From contig NZ_JAFBCN010000001.1 of the NCBI RefSeq assembly GCF_016907755.1, positions 1,984,001 through 2,048,000 on the forward strand: 64,000 nt of DNA, in the 5' to 3' direction. Shown piece by piece: positions 56,804 to 64,000 of the stretch. This DNA comes from Cellulosimicrobium cellulans. Its GTDB lineage: Bacteria; Actinomycetota; Actinomycetes; Actinomycetales; Cellulomonadaceae. A model generated the notes under the pieces. The model ran no database searches, was not told where the DNA came from, and was given only the letters and a program-made list of their open reading frames with translations. Position numbers and translations under genes: made by a program. Numbering within the stretch: the stretch's first letter is position 1; each line of letters opens with the position of its first letter.

Positions 56804-58017
56804 CGACGCCGCGCGCCGCGGCCGGTCCGGGCGAGCGTCCGCGGCTGCTGCGCCCGACCTCCTGGCCGTGGTGGGCGCAGGTGCTCGCGGTGTACGGCCT
56901 CGCGCGCGCGGTGAGCGCGGTGATCCTCCTCGTCGTCGCGAGGTCGCAGGAGGCGAACCCCTGGACGGACGCCGCGCCGTCGTACGCGCCGTACGTCGCG
57001 CGCATGTGGGACGCGAGCTGGTACGAGCAGATCTACGCGTCCGGCTATCCCGACACGCTCCCCGTGGGTCCTGACGGCGTCGTCGAGCAGAACGTCTGGG
57101 CGTTCTTCCCGCTCTTCCCGGCGCTGGTCCGTGCCCTCGACGCCGTCACCGGCCTGGGATGGGACGCGCTCGCACCCACGGTCGCGCTCGCGTGCGGCGC
57201 CGGCGCCGTCCTCGTGATCCACCGGCTCGTCGCGACGGCGGGCGCCGCGGCGGTCGAGCGCAGGCCCGGCCTGCCGCTGGCGACCGTCCTGCTCGTGAGC
57301 ATCTTCCCGTCCAGCCCCGTCCTCCAGGTCGCGTACACGGAGTCCCTGGCCCTCCTCCTCGTGGCGTCCGCGCTCCTGCTGCTGGCAAGGCGTCGCTACG
57401 GGTGGGCGGCGCTCGTGATCGTCCTCCTCGGCTTCACCCGCGCCGTCGCGCTGCCCATGGCGGCGGTCGTCCTGTGGCACGGGCTCGTCCGGTGGCGCCG
57501 GGGGGACCTGCGCGTGCCCGACGCCGCGCGCCTGGGCGGTCTCCTCGTGGTCGCCCTGGCCAGCGGGCTCGTGTGGCCGTGGGCGTGCAGCGTCGTCACG
57601 GGCGTGCACCAGGGGTACTTCCGCACGCAGGAGGCGTGGCGCGGGGGCGCGGAGATCGTGCCGTTCGTCCCGTGGGTCGACGTGTCGCGGTGGCTGACGG
57701 GCGACGCCGGCCCATGGGTTCTCGCGCTCGTGCTGCTCGCGACGGCCGCGCTCGTGCTCAACCCGGTCGCCGCCCGGCTCGGCCCGGAGATGCACGCGTG
57801 GTCCGGCGCGTACCTCGCCTACCTGGTCGCGGCGATCCAGCCGGGCACCTCGATCGTGCGGTTCCTGCTGCTGGCCTTCCCGCTCGCGGCGGTGACCGTC
57901 GGGTGGACGCGGTCACGGCTGTGGCTCGCCGCCGTGACCGTCGCCGGCGTCGCGGGCCAGGTGTGGTGGGTGTGGTCGTTGTGGCGGCTCGTCCCGCCGT
58001 CCGGCTGGCCGCCGTGA
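56800..58017 (+). CDS. GT-C-type membrane glycosyltransferase (PIG-V/mannosyltransferase-like)
   Basis: 405 residues with about 9-10 membrane helices. After the first helix an extracytoplasmic loop carries MWDASWYEQIYASGYPD, the W-D-x-x-W-Y motif of PIG-V-like mannosyltransferases, in which the Asp is likely catalytic. It continues NVWAFFPLFPALVRAL and FPSSPVLQVAYTESLALLL. It probably uses a polyprenyl-phosphate sugar donor to decorate a lipoglycan or cell-wall polymer. GTG 56800 overlaps the FolP2 stop (GTGA). Donor and acceptor are unknown. Confidence 0.75.
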   Translation: MTTPRAAAGPGERPRLLRPTSWPWWAQVLAVYGLARAVSAVILLVVARSQEANPWTDAAPSYAPYVARMWDASWYEQIYASGYPDTLPVGPDGVVEQNVWAFFPLFPALVRALDAVTGLGWDALAPTVALACGAGAVLVIHRLVATAGAAAVERRPGLPLATVLLVSIFPSSPVLQVAYTESLALLLVASALLLLARRRYGWAALVIVLLGFTRAVALPMAAVVLWHGLVRWRRGDLRVPDAARLGGLLVVALASGLVWPWACSVVTGVHQGYFRTQEAWRGGAEIVPFVPWVDVSRWLTGDAGPWVLALVLLATAALVLNPVAARLGPEMHAWSGAYLAYLVAAIQPGTSIVRFLLLAFPLAAVTVGWTRSRLWLAAVTVAGVAGQVWWVWSLWRLVPPSGWPP

Positions 58018-58049
58018 CCGGGACGCCCGGGATGTCGGCACGCGTGAAC

Positions 58050-58055
58050 TAGACT
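58050..58055 (+). promoter_or_regulatory. Putative promoter -10 for DUF3117 gene
   Basis: TAGACT, about 83 nt before ATG 58138; the same box as ispH and ychF, but here with a leader. Confidence 0.5.
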
Positions 58056-58137
58056 GTCCCCGGGCGTCGTCCGAGGTCGGACGCCCCTCCTCGCGCGTGC
58101 GGGGTGGACTCGGGACAACGGAAATGGAGTGCCATCG

Positions 58138-58305
58138 ATGGCTGCGATGAAGCCGCGGACGGGTGACGGGCCGCTGGAGGTCACCAAGGAAGGGCGAGGC
58201 ATCGTCATGCGGGTCCCGCTCGAGGGTGGCGGACGCCTGGTGGTCGAGCTCAACGCGACCGAGGCCAGCGAGCTGGGTGAGGCGCTCCAGGCCGTGGTGG
58301 GCTGA
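58138..58305 (+). CDS. DUF3117 family small protein
   Basis: 55 residues: AAMKPRTGDGPLEVTKEGRG, then IVMRVPLEGGGRLVVELNATEA and a short helix. This is the actinobacteria-specific DUF3117 (Rv1211-like), highly conserved and of unknown function. ATG 58138 has TGGAG upstream; a second Met is at codon 4. Its TGA is immediately followed by the TTG of pepA. Confidence 0.93.
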   Translation: MAAMKPRTGDGPLEVTKEGRGIVMRVPLEGGGRLVVELNATEASELGEALQAVVG

Positions 58306-59934
58306 TTGCCCGCACGTGAGCGCCGGGCCTCCGGTCTCCCCGGGCTGCCGCGCACGCTGCCCGAGGTGGTCGGCGCCCGGGGCGCTCTGAGCGGAACGGC
58401 ACTCCTCGACGACGCGCAGGTCGACGCCGTCGTCGTGGCTGTCGCGCCCCCGCGCGAGGCCGAGGACGGGTTGCAGCCGCGTGCCGGGACCGTCGACGCC
58501 ACGGTGCGGTACGGCGTCGACCTCGCGGAGCTCGCCGAGCGCGCGGGCGGGCGCAGCTTCCGCGGCGCGTCCGGCGAGGTCGTGCGCGTCGACCTGCCTC
58601 GTGCCCACGGTGGGTCCGCGACGCGGCTCCCGTGGGCCGGCCTGCCGCCGCGGATCCTGCTGCTCGGCCTGGGTGCCGGGACGGTGTCGGACCTCCGGCG
58701 TGCCGGTGCGGCCCTCGCCCGTGCGTCGCGCGGCCTGGAGCGCGTCGTCAGCGCCGCGACCGCCGACTCGGGTCCCGACGAGGTGCGCGCGTTCGTCGAG
58801 GGCTACCTGCTCGCCGCGTACGACCAGCCCCGGCAGAGCGGGTCCGCGCGGCCCGCGGCCGACACGGCCGCCGAGCAGCTCGTGCTGCTCGCGCCCGAGG
58901 ACCGGCCCGACGTCACGATGCCGATCGAGGCCGCGCACCGCGCGGCGGACGCGACCTGGCTGGTCCGCGACCTCGCCAACGTCCCGTCCGACGTCAAGGA
59001 CCCGGCGTGGTTCGCCGACCGCGCCGTCGAGCTGGCCGACGCCCTCGGGCTCGACGTGACGGTCCGCGGTCCCGCCGAGCTCGGCGCGGAGGGCTTCGGT
59101 GCGATCCTGGCCGTGGGTGCGGGCTCGGCACGACCGCCGCGCCTCGTGACGGTCACCTACGACCCGGCCGACCACGGCGTCGTCCCGGCGGAGGCGGGCG
59201 CCGACGTCCGGCACGTCGTCGTCGTCGGCAAGGGCATCACGTACGACACCGGCGGGCTCTCCATCAAGCCGCGCGAGGCGATGGTGCCGATGAAGACCGA
59301 CATGGCCGGCGCCGCCGTCGCCCTCGCGGTGGTGCTCGGCGCCGCCCGCGCACGGTCCGACCGCCGGGTGACCGCGGTGCTCCCGCTGGCGGAGAACCAC
59401 GTCGGCGCCGCCTCGTACCGCCCCGGGGACGTGCTGCGCACCTGGTCGGGCCGGACGGTCGAGGTCGCGAACACGGACGCGGAGGGCCGCCTGGTCCTCG
59501 CCGACGCGATCGCGTACGCCGTGGCCGAGCTCGCGCCCGACGTGCTGGTCGACGTCGCGACCCTCACCGGTGCGGCGAGCCTCGGCCTGGGCCGCGGGCA
59601 CGGCGCGCTGTTCGCCACGGACGACGCCGTCGCCGGGGCGCTGGAGGAGGCCGCGACCGCCACGGGTGAGCGCGTGTGGCGCCTGCCGCTCGTCGAGGAC
59701 TACGCGAGCGCGCTGCGCTCCGACGTCGCCGACCTCCGCCACGTGCCCGTCGAGAGCCCGGGCGGCGGGTCGATCACGGCCGCGCTGTTCCTGCGCGAGT
59801 TCGTCGGGGACGTGCCGTGGGCGCACCTCGACGTCGCCGGTCCGGCGCGGGCGACGGCCGACCGGCACGAGGTCGTCGCCGGCGCCACGGGGTACGGCGC
59901 GCGGCTCCTGCTCGAGGCGCTCGACCGGCTCTGA
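58306..59934 (+). CDS. pepA: Leucyl aminopeptidase (M17)
   Basis: Up to 542 residues. A cytosolic di-metal aminopeptidase. The catalytic domain (from about 300) has VGKGITYDTGGLSIKP (metal Lys/Asp), MKTDMAGAA, the M17 signature NTDAEGRL (about 385), and LTGAASLGLG. The N-terminal macro-like domain is less conserved. The start is uncertain: TTG 58306 directly abuts the DUF3117 stop, while GTG 58366 (codon 21) would give a more usual length. It may also act as a DNA-binding protein in some bacteria, but nothing here shows that. Confidence 0.92.
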   Translation: MPARERRASGLPGLPRTLPEVVGARGALSGTALLDDAQVDAVVVAVAPPREAEDGLQPRAGTVDATVRYGVDLAELAERAGGRSFRGASGEVVRVDLPRAHGGSATRLPWAGLPPRILLLGLGAGTVSDLRRAGAALARASRGLERVVSAATADSGPDEVRAFVEGYLLAAYDQPRQSGSARPAADTAAEQLVLLAPEDRPDVTMPIEAAHRAADATWLVRDLANVPSDVKDPAWFADRAVELADALGLDVTVRGPAELGAEGFGAILAVGAGSARPPRLVTVTYDPADHGVVPAEAGADVRHVVVVGKGITYDTGGLSIKPREAMVPMKTDMAGAAVALAVVLGAARARSDRRVTAVLPLAENHVGAASYRPGDVLRTWSGRTVEVANTDAEGRLVLADAIAYAVAELAPDVLVDVATLTGAASLGLGRGHGALFATDDAVAGALEEAATATGERVWRLPLVEDYASALRSDVADLRHVPVESPGGGSITAALFLREFVGDVPWAHLDVAGPARATADRHEVVAGATGYGARLLLEALDRL

Positions 59935-59946
59935 CCGTCGGGCGCG

Positions 59947-60600
59947 TCAGCGGCGCACGGCGAGGAGGAGGCCGTCGCCGCTCGGGAGCAGCGCGGGCAG
60001 GACGCGCTCGTCCGACCGCAGCGACCGGCCCACCTCGCGGACGATCGTCGTCACCTCGTCCCGCCGCGCGGGGTCGGCGACCCGGTCGTGCGACAGTGCG
60101 CCGTCGACCGCGAGCACGCCGCCCGGTCGCAGCAGCCGCAGGCCCTGCTCGACGTACTCGGGGTAGCTGTGCTTGTCCGCCCCCACGAGCACGAGGTCGT
60201 AGGCGCCGTCGGTGAGCCGGGGGAGGACCTCGCTCGCGCGGCCCGGGATGGTGCGGGTCCGCGCCGAGGGCACGCCCTCCTCCGCGAAGGCCTCCTTGGC
60301 CGCGCGCTGGTGCTCGACCTCGACGTCGATCGTCGTGAGCACGCCGTCCGCCGGCATGCCGCGCAGCAGCCAGAGGGACGCCACGCCGGTGCCGGTGCCG
60401 ATCTCGACCACCGCGCGGGCGGCCAGCGACGCCGCGAGCACCTGCAGGACCGCCCCCACGCCGGGGAGCACCGTCGGACAGCCGAGCTCGGCGGCGCGGT
60501 CGCGCGCACGCAGGAGGACCTCGTCCTCGGGGACGAACTCCTCGCTGTACACCCAGCTCGCCGCCTTGGCGCTGCGGTGGGTGCCGACGTCGCTGGTGAT
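59947..60600 (-). CDS. O-methyltransferase (class I SAM, Rv1220c-like), apparent ATC start
   Basis: About 217 residues. A class I SAM-dependent methyltransferase: [21 protein letters not shown] (motif I, SAM site), [47 protein letters not shown], then [18 protein letters not shown]. Substrate unknown. No ATG, GTG or TTG lies at the expected position. A perfect AGGAGG is followed, at 6-nt spacing, by ATC (60600-60598), giving [22 protein letters not shown]. The next in-frame GTG is codon 17 and has a poor ribosome site. A minus-strand -10 (TACGAT, 60679-60674) excludes the far-upstream ATG at 60969. Divergent from sigE. Confidence 0.82.
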   Translation of the reverse strand: MTSDVGTHRSAKAASWVYSEEFVPEDEVLLRARDRAAELGCPTVLPGVGAVLQVLAASLAARAVVEIGTGTGVASLWLLRGMPADGVLTTIDVEVEHQRAAKEAFAEEGVPSARTRTIPGRASEVLPRLTDGAYDLVLVGADKHSYPEYVEQGLRLLRPGGVLAVDGALSHDRVADPARRDEVTTIVREVGRSLRSDERVLPALLPSGDGLLLAVRR

Positions 60601-60673
60601 CGGGTGCCTCCTGGTGGCTCGTCGTCCGCGCGCGGCCCGGGACGGGTCGTCCCTGGCCGGTGCGCTGTCTCGG

Positions 60674-60679
60674 ATCGTA
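60674..60679 (-). promoter_or_regulatory. -10 box of the O-methyltransferase gene
   Basis: TACGAT on the minus strand, about 74 nt upstream of the apparent ATC start; transcription should begin near 60667. Confidence 0.5.
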
Positions 60680-60765
60680 CCCGCCCCCTCCCACGGCGGC
60701 CCGTTCCCGCGCCGCGCGTGTGTGCACGGGCCGTGGACGTCGCGCGCACGTCCCGCGCGAGAGGG

Positions 60766-60791
60766 GGAACACGGGGAGGGTGCCGGACGTT
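60766..60791 (+). promoter_or_regulatory. ECF sigma (SigE-type) autoregulatory promoter
   Basis: GGAAC (60766-60770), 17-nt spacer, CGTT (60788-60791), matching the ECF/SigE consensus GGAAC-N16/17-CGTT. The expected start is about 60798-60800, a few nt before sigE ATG 60803. Confidence 0.65.
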
Positions 60792-60802
60792 CTTCTGGGA
60801 CG

Positions 60803-61429
60803 ATGGACGACGTGGACGACGCACGACCAGGGACGAGCACGCACGGGACGCAGGACGGGAGCGCGTGGGTGCCGCCGTCGTGGGACGAGATCGTCCGGGA
60901 GCACTCGGCGCGCGTGTACCGCCTCGCGTACCGCCTGACCGGGAACCGGCACGACGCCGAGGACCTCACGCAGGAGACGTTCGTCCGGGTGTTCCGCTCG
61001 CTGTCGAGCTACACCCCGGGCACGTTCGAGGGCTGGCTGCACCGGATCACGACGAACCTCTTCCTCGACCAGGTCCGGCGCAAGCAGCGCATCCGCATGG
61101 AGGCCATGGGCGACGACGACGGGCAGTACCCGGCTCGCGCCGAGGCCCAGCCGGAACGCGGGTTCGAGCACGCCAACCTCGACCACGACGTCCAGCGCGC
61201 GCTCGACGCGCTCTCGCCCGAGTACCGGGCCGCCGTCGTGCTGTGCGACATCGAGGGCCTGTCCTACGAGGAGATCGCCGTGACGCTGGGGATCAAGCTC
61301 GGCACGGTCCGCTCCCGCATCCACCGCGCGCGCTCCCAGCTCCGCGCCGCGCTGCCGCACCGCGACCCCGCGGACCGCCCGGCGTCGGACGACGTGCCGA
61401 CGCCCGTGGCCGCCCGGGGGGCGGCGTGA
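60803..61429 (+). CDS. sigE: ECF RNA polymerase sigma factor SigE
   Basis: 208 residues. Sigma region 2 (about 30-95; [49 protein letters not shown]) and region 4 (about 130-185; [44 protein letters not shown]). Order and neighbours equal the mycobacterial sigE-rseA-htrA-tatB group, an envelope-stress response. ATG 60803 is preferred; GTG 60812 is possible. The ECF-type promoter just upstream implies self-activation. The stop overlaps rseA (GTGA), coupling sigma and anti-sigma synthesis. Confidence 0.93.
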   Translation: MDDVDDARPGTSTHGTQDGSAWVPPSWDEIVREHSARVYRLAYRLTGNRHDAEDLTQETFVRVFRSLSSYTPGTFEGWLHRITTNLFLDQVRRKQRIRMEAMGDDDGQYPARAEAQPERGFEHANLDHDVQRALDALSPEYRAAVVLCDIEGLSYEEIAVTLGIKLGTVRSRIHRARSQLRAALPHRDPADRPASDDVPTPVAARGAA

Positions 61430-62391
61430 CGCACCTCGGCTCCCGGCTCTCCGCGCTCGTCGACGGGCAGCTCACGCCCGCCGAGGCGGAGCGTGCCCTC
61501 GAGCACGTGGCGTGCTGCCCGCGGTGCGCCGCCGAGCTGTCGGCGGCGCGCGCCGCGCGCCGGGCGCTGAGCTCCGCCGGGCCGGTCGAACCCGCTCCCG
61601 ACCTCGCCGCCCGCCTGCTCGCCCTGTCGGCCCAGATCCCCTCCACCGACGGCGACCCGCTGCGCTCCGCGCCCGTCGCGGGCGACCCCTGGGCACAGCC
61701 CGTCCCGCTCCCGCGCGGTGCATGGAGCGGGGAGGTGCGGCGGGGGGCGGTGCGCCGACGGGTCGTCGGACTGGTCGTCGGTGGTGTCGGCGTCGCGGCG
61801 GTCGGCCTCTTCGCGCTGGGGGAGAGCCCGGTCGTCACTCCCGACCTGCATCGCAGCGACCCGCTCAGCGTGCTGGCGCAGGCGGCGCCCCGGGCCACCG
61901 GGGCGCTCGTCGTGGGAGGGGTGCGCACCGCGGACCAGGCCGAGGTCGACGGTGTCGCTCCCGGCGGCGACGGGGCCGCCGCGCTCGCGGCGCTCGACGC
62001 CCAGGGCTGGACCTGCCCCACGGCGCTCCCGGAGGGTTTCAGCGTGGTCGACGTCCGGGACGACGCCGCGCGCGGCGTCGTCGAGATCGACCTCGAGGCG
62101 CCCGGCGGCGAGGCCGTGGTGCGCGAGCAGTCCGGTCTTCTGGACACGGCCGCGCTCGGCGGCGGGGAGACGTGGGACGTCGGCGGTCGCCAGGTGCACG
62201 TGCTCTCCGTGGCGCCGTGGCACGTGGTCTGGCAGTCCGGCGACACGGTGATCGACGTCGTCGCGGACACGGAGCAGGAGACGGTTGCCGCCCTCGTGGC
62301 GGCCTTCCCGGCACGTGACTACGATGCCGGGGTCCCGGCGCGCATCTCCCGGGGCTGGACGACCATGACAGGAGCGCTCGGCACCTCATGA
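61426..62391 (+). CDS. rseA: Anti-sigma factor with ZAS motif (RseA-like)
   Basis: 321 residues. A cytoplasmic zinc-associated anti-sigma domain with His27-x3-Cys31-x2-Cys34 (EHVACCPRC), a linker, one membrane helix (about 108-127, [19 protein letters not shown]) and an extracytoplasmic domain of about 190 residues. It should hold SigE inactive at the membrane and release it under envelope or redox stress. The M. tuberculosis homologue is shorter; the larger extracytoplasmic part here ([34 protein letters not shown]) may be the sensor. GTG 61426 overlaps sigE; the stop overlaps htrA (ATGA). Confidence 0.85.
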   Translation: MTHLGSRLSALVDGQLTPAEAERALEHVACCPRCAAELSAARAARRALSSAGPVEPAPDLAARLLALSAQIPSTDGDPLRSAPVAGDPWAQPVPLPRGAWSGEVRRGAVRRRVVGLVVGGVGVAAVGLFALGESPVVTPDLHRSDPLSVLAQAAPRATGALVVGGVRTADQAEVDGVAPGGDGAAALAALDAQGWTCPTALPEGFSVVDVRDDAARGVVEIDLEAPGGEAVVREQSGLLDTAALGGGETWDVGGRQVHVLSVAPWHVVWQSGDTVIDVVADTEQETVAALVAAFPARDYDAGVPARISRGWTTMTGALGTS

Positions 62392-63821
62392 CCGACCCCC
62401 AGACCGGCCCGGAGCAGCCCGGGGCGCCCGACGCCGCGCGCAATCCGTTCGCGCCGCCGTCCGCCTACCGCAGCGTGCCGCCCGTCCCGCCGTCGGCCGG
62501 CCCTGGCCCGGTCCCGCCCCCGCCGGGGGCGGTCGCCCCGCCCCCGGGCGTGCCACCGCAGCCGTCACCGGTCCCCGCCCCGGGTGCCACGGCAGGTCCC
62601 TCTGACCCGTGGCAGACCCTGCGCTCGTTCGGCGAGCCCGAGCCGCCCTCGGCGCCGACGCGACCCGGCGGGTCGGTCGACCCGACGCTCGTCGGCGTCC
62701 CGCGAGGCGCTGCCGGCCCGCCGACCCGACGCGGGCTGCGTCCCGCCGTGGTGGCGGGCGTCGCGGCGCTCGCGCTCGTCGCCGGCGCGCTCGGCGGCGT
62801 CGTCGCCGACCGGTTCCTCGGGCAGGACACGCCCGGCCCGTACACCTCGGCCCTGCCGCCGGCGAGCGTCGAGCCGGGCGCGGACCGCCCTGCGGGCTCG
62901 GTGGCGGACATCGCCGCCACGGTGCTGCCGAGCGTCGTCTCGCTCCAGGTCCGCGGGACCGACGGCGTCGCCACGGGGTCCGGCTTCGTCCTCCGCGAGG
63001 ACGGGTACATCCTCACGAACAACCACGTGGTCGCGGGGGCCGCCGACGGCGGGGACGTCGTCGTGCTGTTCTCCGACGGGCACGAGAGCCCGGCCGAGCT
63101 GGTCGGTCGGACCGTCGACTACGACCTGGCCGTCGTGAAGGTCGACGACTCGGGGCTCACGCCGCTCGCGCTCGGCGACTCCGACGCGGTCGTCGTCGGG
63201 GACCCCGTGGTCGCCGTCGGGGCCCCGCTGGGCCTCAACGGGACCGTCACCACGGGCATCATCAGCGCACTGAACCGTCCGGTCCAGGCCGGTGCCGCGG
63301 CCGAGACGGCGTTCATCAACGCGATCCAGACCGACGCGGCGATCAACCCGGGCAACTCCGGGGGCCCGCTCGTCAACGGGCGCGGCGAGGTCGTGGGCAT
63401 CAACTCCGCCATCGCCCAGCCGCCGGGCAGCCAGTCGGCGACCGGGAGCATCGGGCTCGGCTTCGCCATCCCGTCCAACCAGGCGCGCCGGACCGCGGAG
63501 CAGCTCATCGCCGACGGCGTCGCGACGTACCCGGTGATCGGCGTGCTGCTCGACCAGCGGTACCAGGGCGAGGGCGTCCAGGTGTCGACCGACTCGCAGT
63601 CCGGGACGCCCGCCGTCACGCCCGACGGCCCGGCCGACGCCGCCGGGATCCGGCCCGGGGACGTGATCCTCACCATCGACGGTCGGCCCGTCACGGAGTC
63701 GGACGAACTCATCGTCGCCATCCGGGCGAAGGCCCCGGGGGACGCCGTGACCCTGCGGGTCCGGACGGGCGACCAGGAGCGCGACGTCCGCGTCGTCCTC
63801 GACGAGGCCACGAGCGAGTAG
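62388..63821 (+). CDS. htrA: HtrA/DegP-family serine protease
   Basis: 477 residues. A Pro/Gly/Ala-rich cytoplasmic tail (1-115), a membrane helix (about 118-140), a trypsin-like protease domain with catalytic His about 213 (TNNHVV), Asp about 246 (DYDLAVVKV) and Ser about 324 (GNSGGPL), and one PDZ domain (about 385-470; GPADAAGIRPGDVILTIDGRPV). It degrades or refolds damaged exported proteins. ATG 62388 overlaps the rseA stop, so it is co-expressed with SigE. The TAG stop codon is part of the tatB -10. Confidence 0.94.
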   Translation: MTDPQTGPEQPGAPDAARNPFAPPSAYRSVPPVPPSAGPGPVPPPPGAVAPPPGVPPQPSPVPAPGATAGPSDPWQTLRSFGEPEPPSAPTRPGGSVDPTLVGVPRGAAGPPTRRGLRPAVVAGVAALALVAGALGGVVADRFLGQDTPGPYTSALPPASVEPGADRPAGSVADIAATVLPSVVSLQVRGTDGVATGSGFVLREDGYILTNNHVVAGAADGGDVVVLFSDGHESPAELVGRTVDYDLAVVKVDDSGLTPLALGDSDAVVVGDPVVAVGAPLGLNGTVTTGIISALNRPVQAGAAAETAFINAIQTDAAINPGNSGGPLVNGRGEVVGINSAIAQPPGSQSATGSIGLGFAIPSNQARRTAEQLIADGVATYPVIGVLLDQRYQGEGVQVSTDSQSGTPAVTPDGPADAAGIRPGDVILTIDGRPVTESDELIVAIRAKAPGDAVTLRVRTGDQERDVRVVLDEATSE

Positions 63822-63824
63822 TCT
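63819..63824 (+). promoter_or_regulatory. -10 box (leaderless) of tatB
   Basis: TAGTCT begins with the htrA stop codon and ends 6 nt before GTG 63831. Confidence 0.5.
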
Positions 63825-63830
63825 GTCGGC

Positions 63831-64000
63831 GTGTTCGGGATCAACGGAGCCGAGTTCATCGTGCTCCTCGTCGTGGCGGTCGTCGTCATCGGTCCTGAGC
63901 GCCTGCCGCGCTACGCGGAGCAGCTCGGGTCGTTCGTCCGCTCGGCCCGGGGGTACCTGCGGGAGGCCAAGGCCCGCGTGGACGCCGAGATCGGGGACGA
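63831..64000 (+). CDS. tatB: Sec-independent translocase subunit TatB, 3' truncated by window end
   Basis: The first 56 residues only: VFGINGAEFIVLLVVAVVVIGPERLPRY, one membrane helix followed by the conserved GPERLP hinge and an amphipathic helix (AEQLGSFVRSARGYLREAKA). TatB forms the twin-arginine signal receptor with TatC. The Glu and Phe near the N-terminus (NGAEF) distinguish it from TatA. It follows htrA as in M. tuberculosis. Confidence 0.92.
   Translation, partial: MFGINGAEFIVLLVVAVVVIGPERLPRYAEQLGSFVRSARGYLREAKARVDAEIGD

Overview
The window is 64 kb of very GC-rich DNA (codon third positions almost all G or C) with tightly packed genes, many GTG starts, 4-bp GTGA/ATGA gene overlaps and frequent leaderless-looking promoters (a TANNNT -10 box 6-9 nt before the start codon). 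With mycothiol biosynthesis (MshB), an FdxA-type 7Fe ferredoxin, a DUF3117 protein and a sigE-rseA-htrA-tatB cluster, this is a high-GC actinobacterium. A cellulolytic or chitinolytic Micrococcales such as the Promicromonosporaceae or Cellulomonadaceae is my best guess; the sequence does not fix the genus. No tRNA, rRNA, CRISPR array, phage or intact insertion sequence was seen, so this looks like chromosomal backbone.

Layout. 0-13 kb: 3' end of a secreted hydrolase with a C-terminal binding domain; NhaA antiporter and a divergent YqeB-like membrane protein; a repeat-rich 360-bp intergenic region; a coupled amidase/DUF1697 pair divergent from a PadR regulator plus MFS exporter, with a palindromic operator between; a PIN-PhoH ATPase; a FUSC-type exporter divergent from a MarR regulator; fumarase. 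13-20 kb: carbonic anhydrase; an LpqY-SugABC-like sugar ABC importer operon carrying a 40-codon ORF before the ATPase; a PfkB sugar kinase; xseAB. 20-29 kb: polysaccharide deacetylase, IspH, RmuC, an ABC exporter pair, YchF. 29-39 kb: a dipeptide/oligopeptide importer (binding protein, two permeases, one fused double ATPase) interrupted by an antisense PH-domain gene, then a BCCT osmolyte transporter. 39-50 kb: TypA, MshB, a DUF6113-like membrane protein, a large VanW-domain protein, an ACT-like protein coupled to pheA and tyrA, a small SH3-like protein, ferredoxin, DapC. 50-64 kb: citrate synthase, a lysozyme-like protein, dapD/dapE back to back, a LOG-family protein, a FolP2-like protein, a GT-C glycosyltransferase, DUF3117, leucyl aminopeptidase, O-methyltransferase, then sigE-rseA-htrA-tatB running off the end. 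The 53-64 kb part resembles the Mycobacterium tuberculosis Rv1201c-Rv1224 order as I remember it (dapD, dapE, LOG, folP2, DUF3117, methyltransferase, sigE, rseA, htrA, tatB), so it is an ancestral actinobacterial block.

Themes. Lysine/diaminopimelate supply (dapC, dapD, dapE), Phe/Tyr synthesis (pheA, tyrA), envelope stress (sigE cluster) and nutrient uptake dominate. The most unusual points are a small dispersed repeat family that supplies stop codons and hairpins at two convergent gene ends (3.09-3.45 kb and 9.56-9.63 kb), a MarR operator that holds both -35 boxes of a divergent promoter pair at exactly 17-nt spacing, interlocked dapD/dapE promoters, a methyltransferase whose best start codon is ATC, a DppB permease with an extra membrane block, and an ACT-like protein of unknown role in front of pheA.
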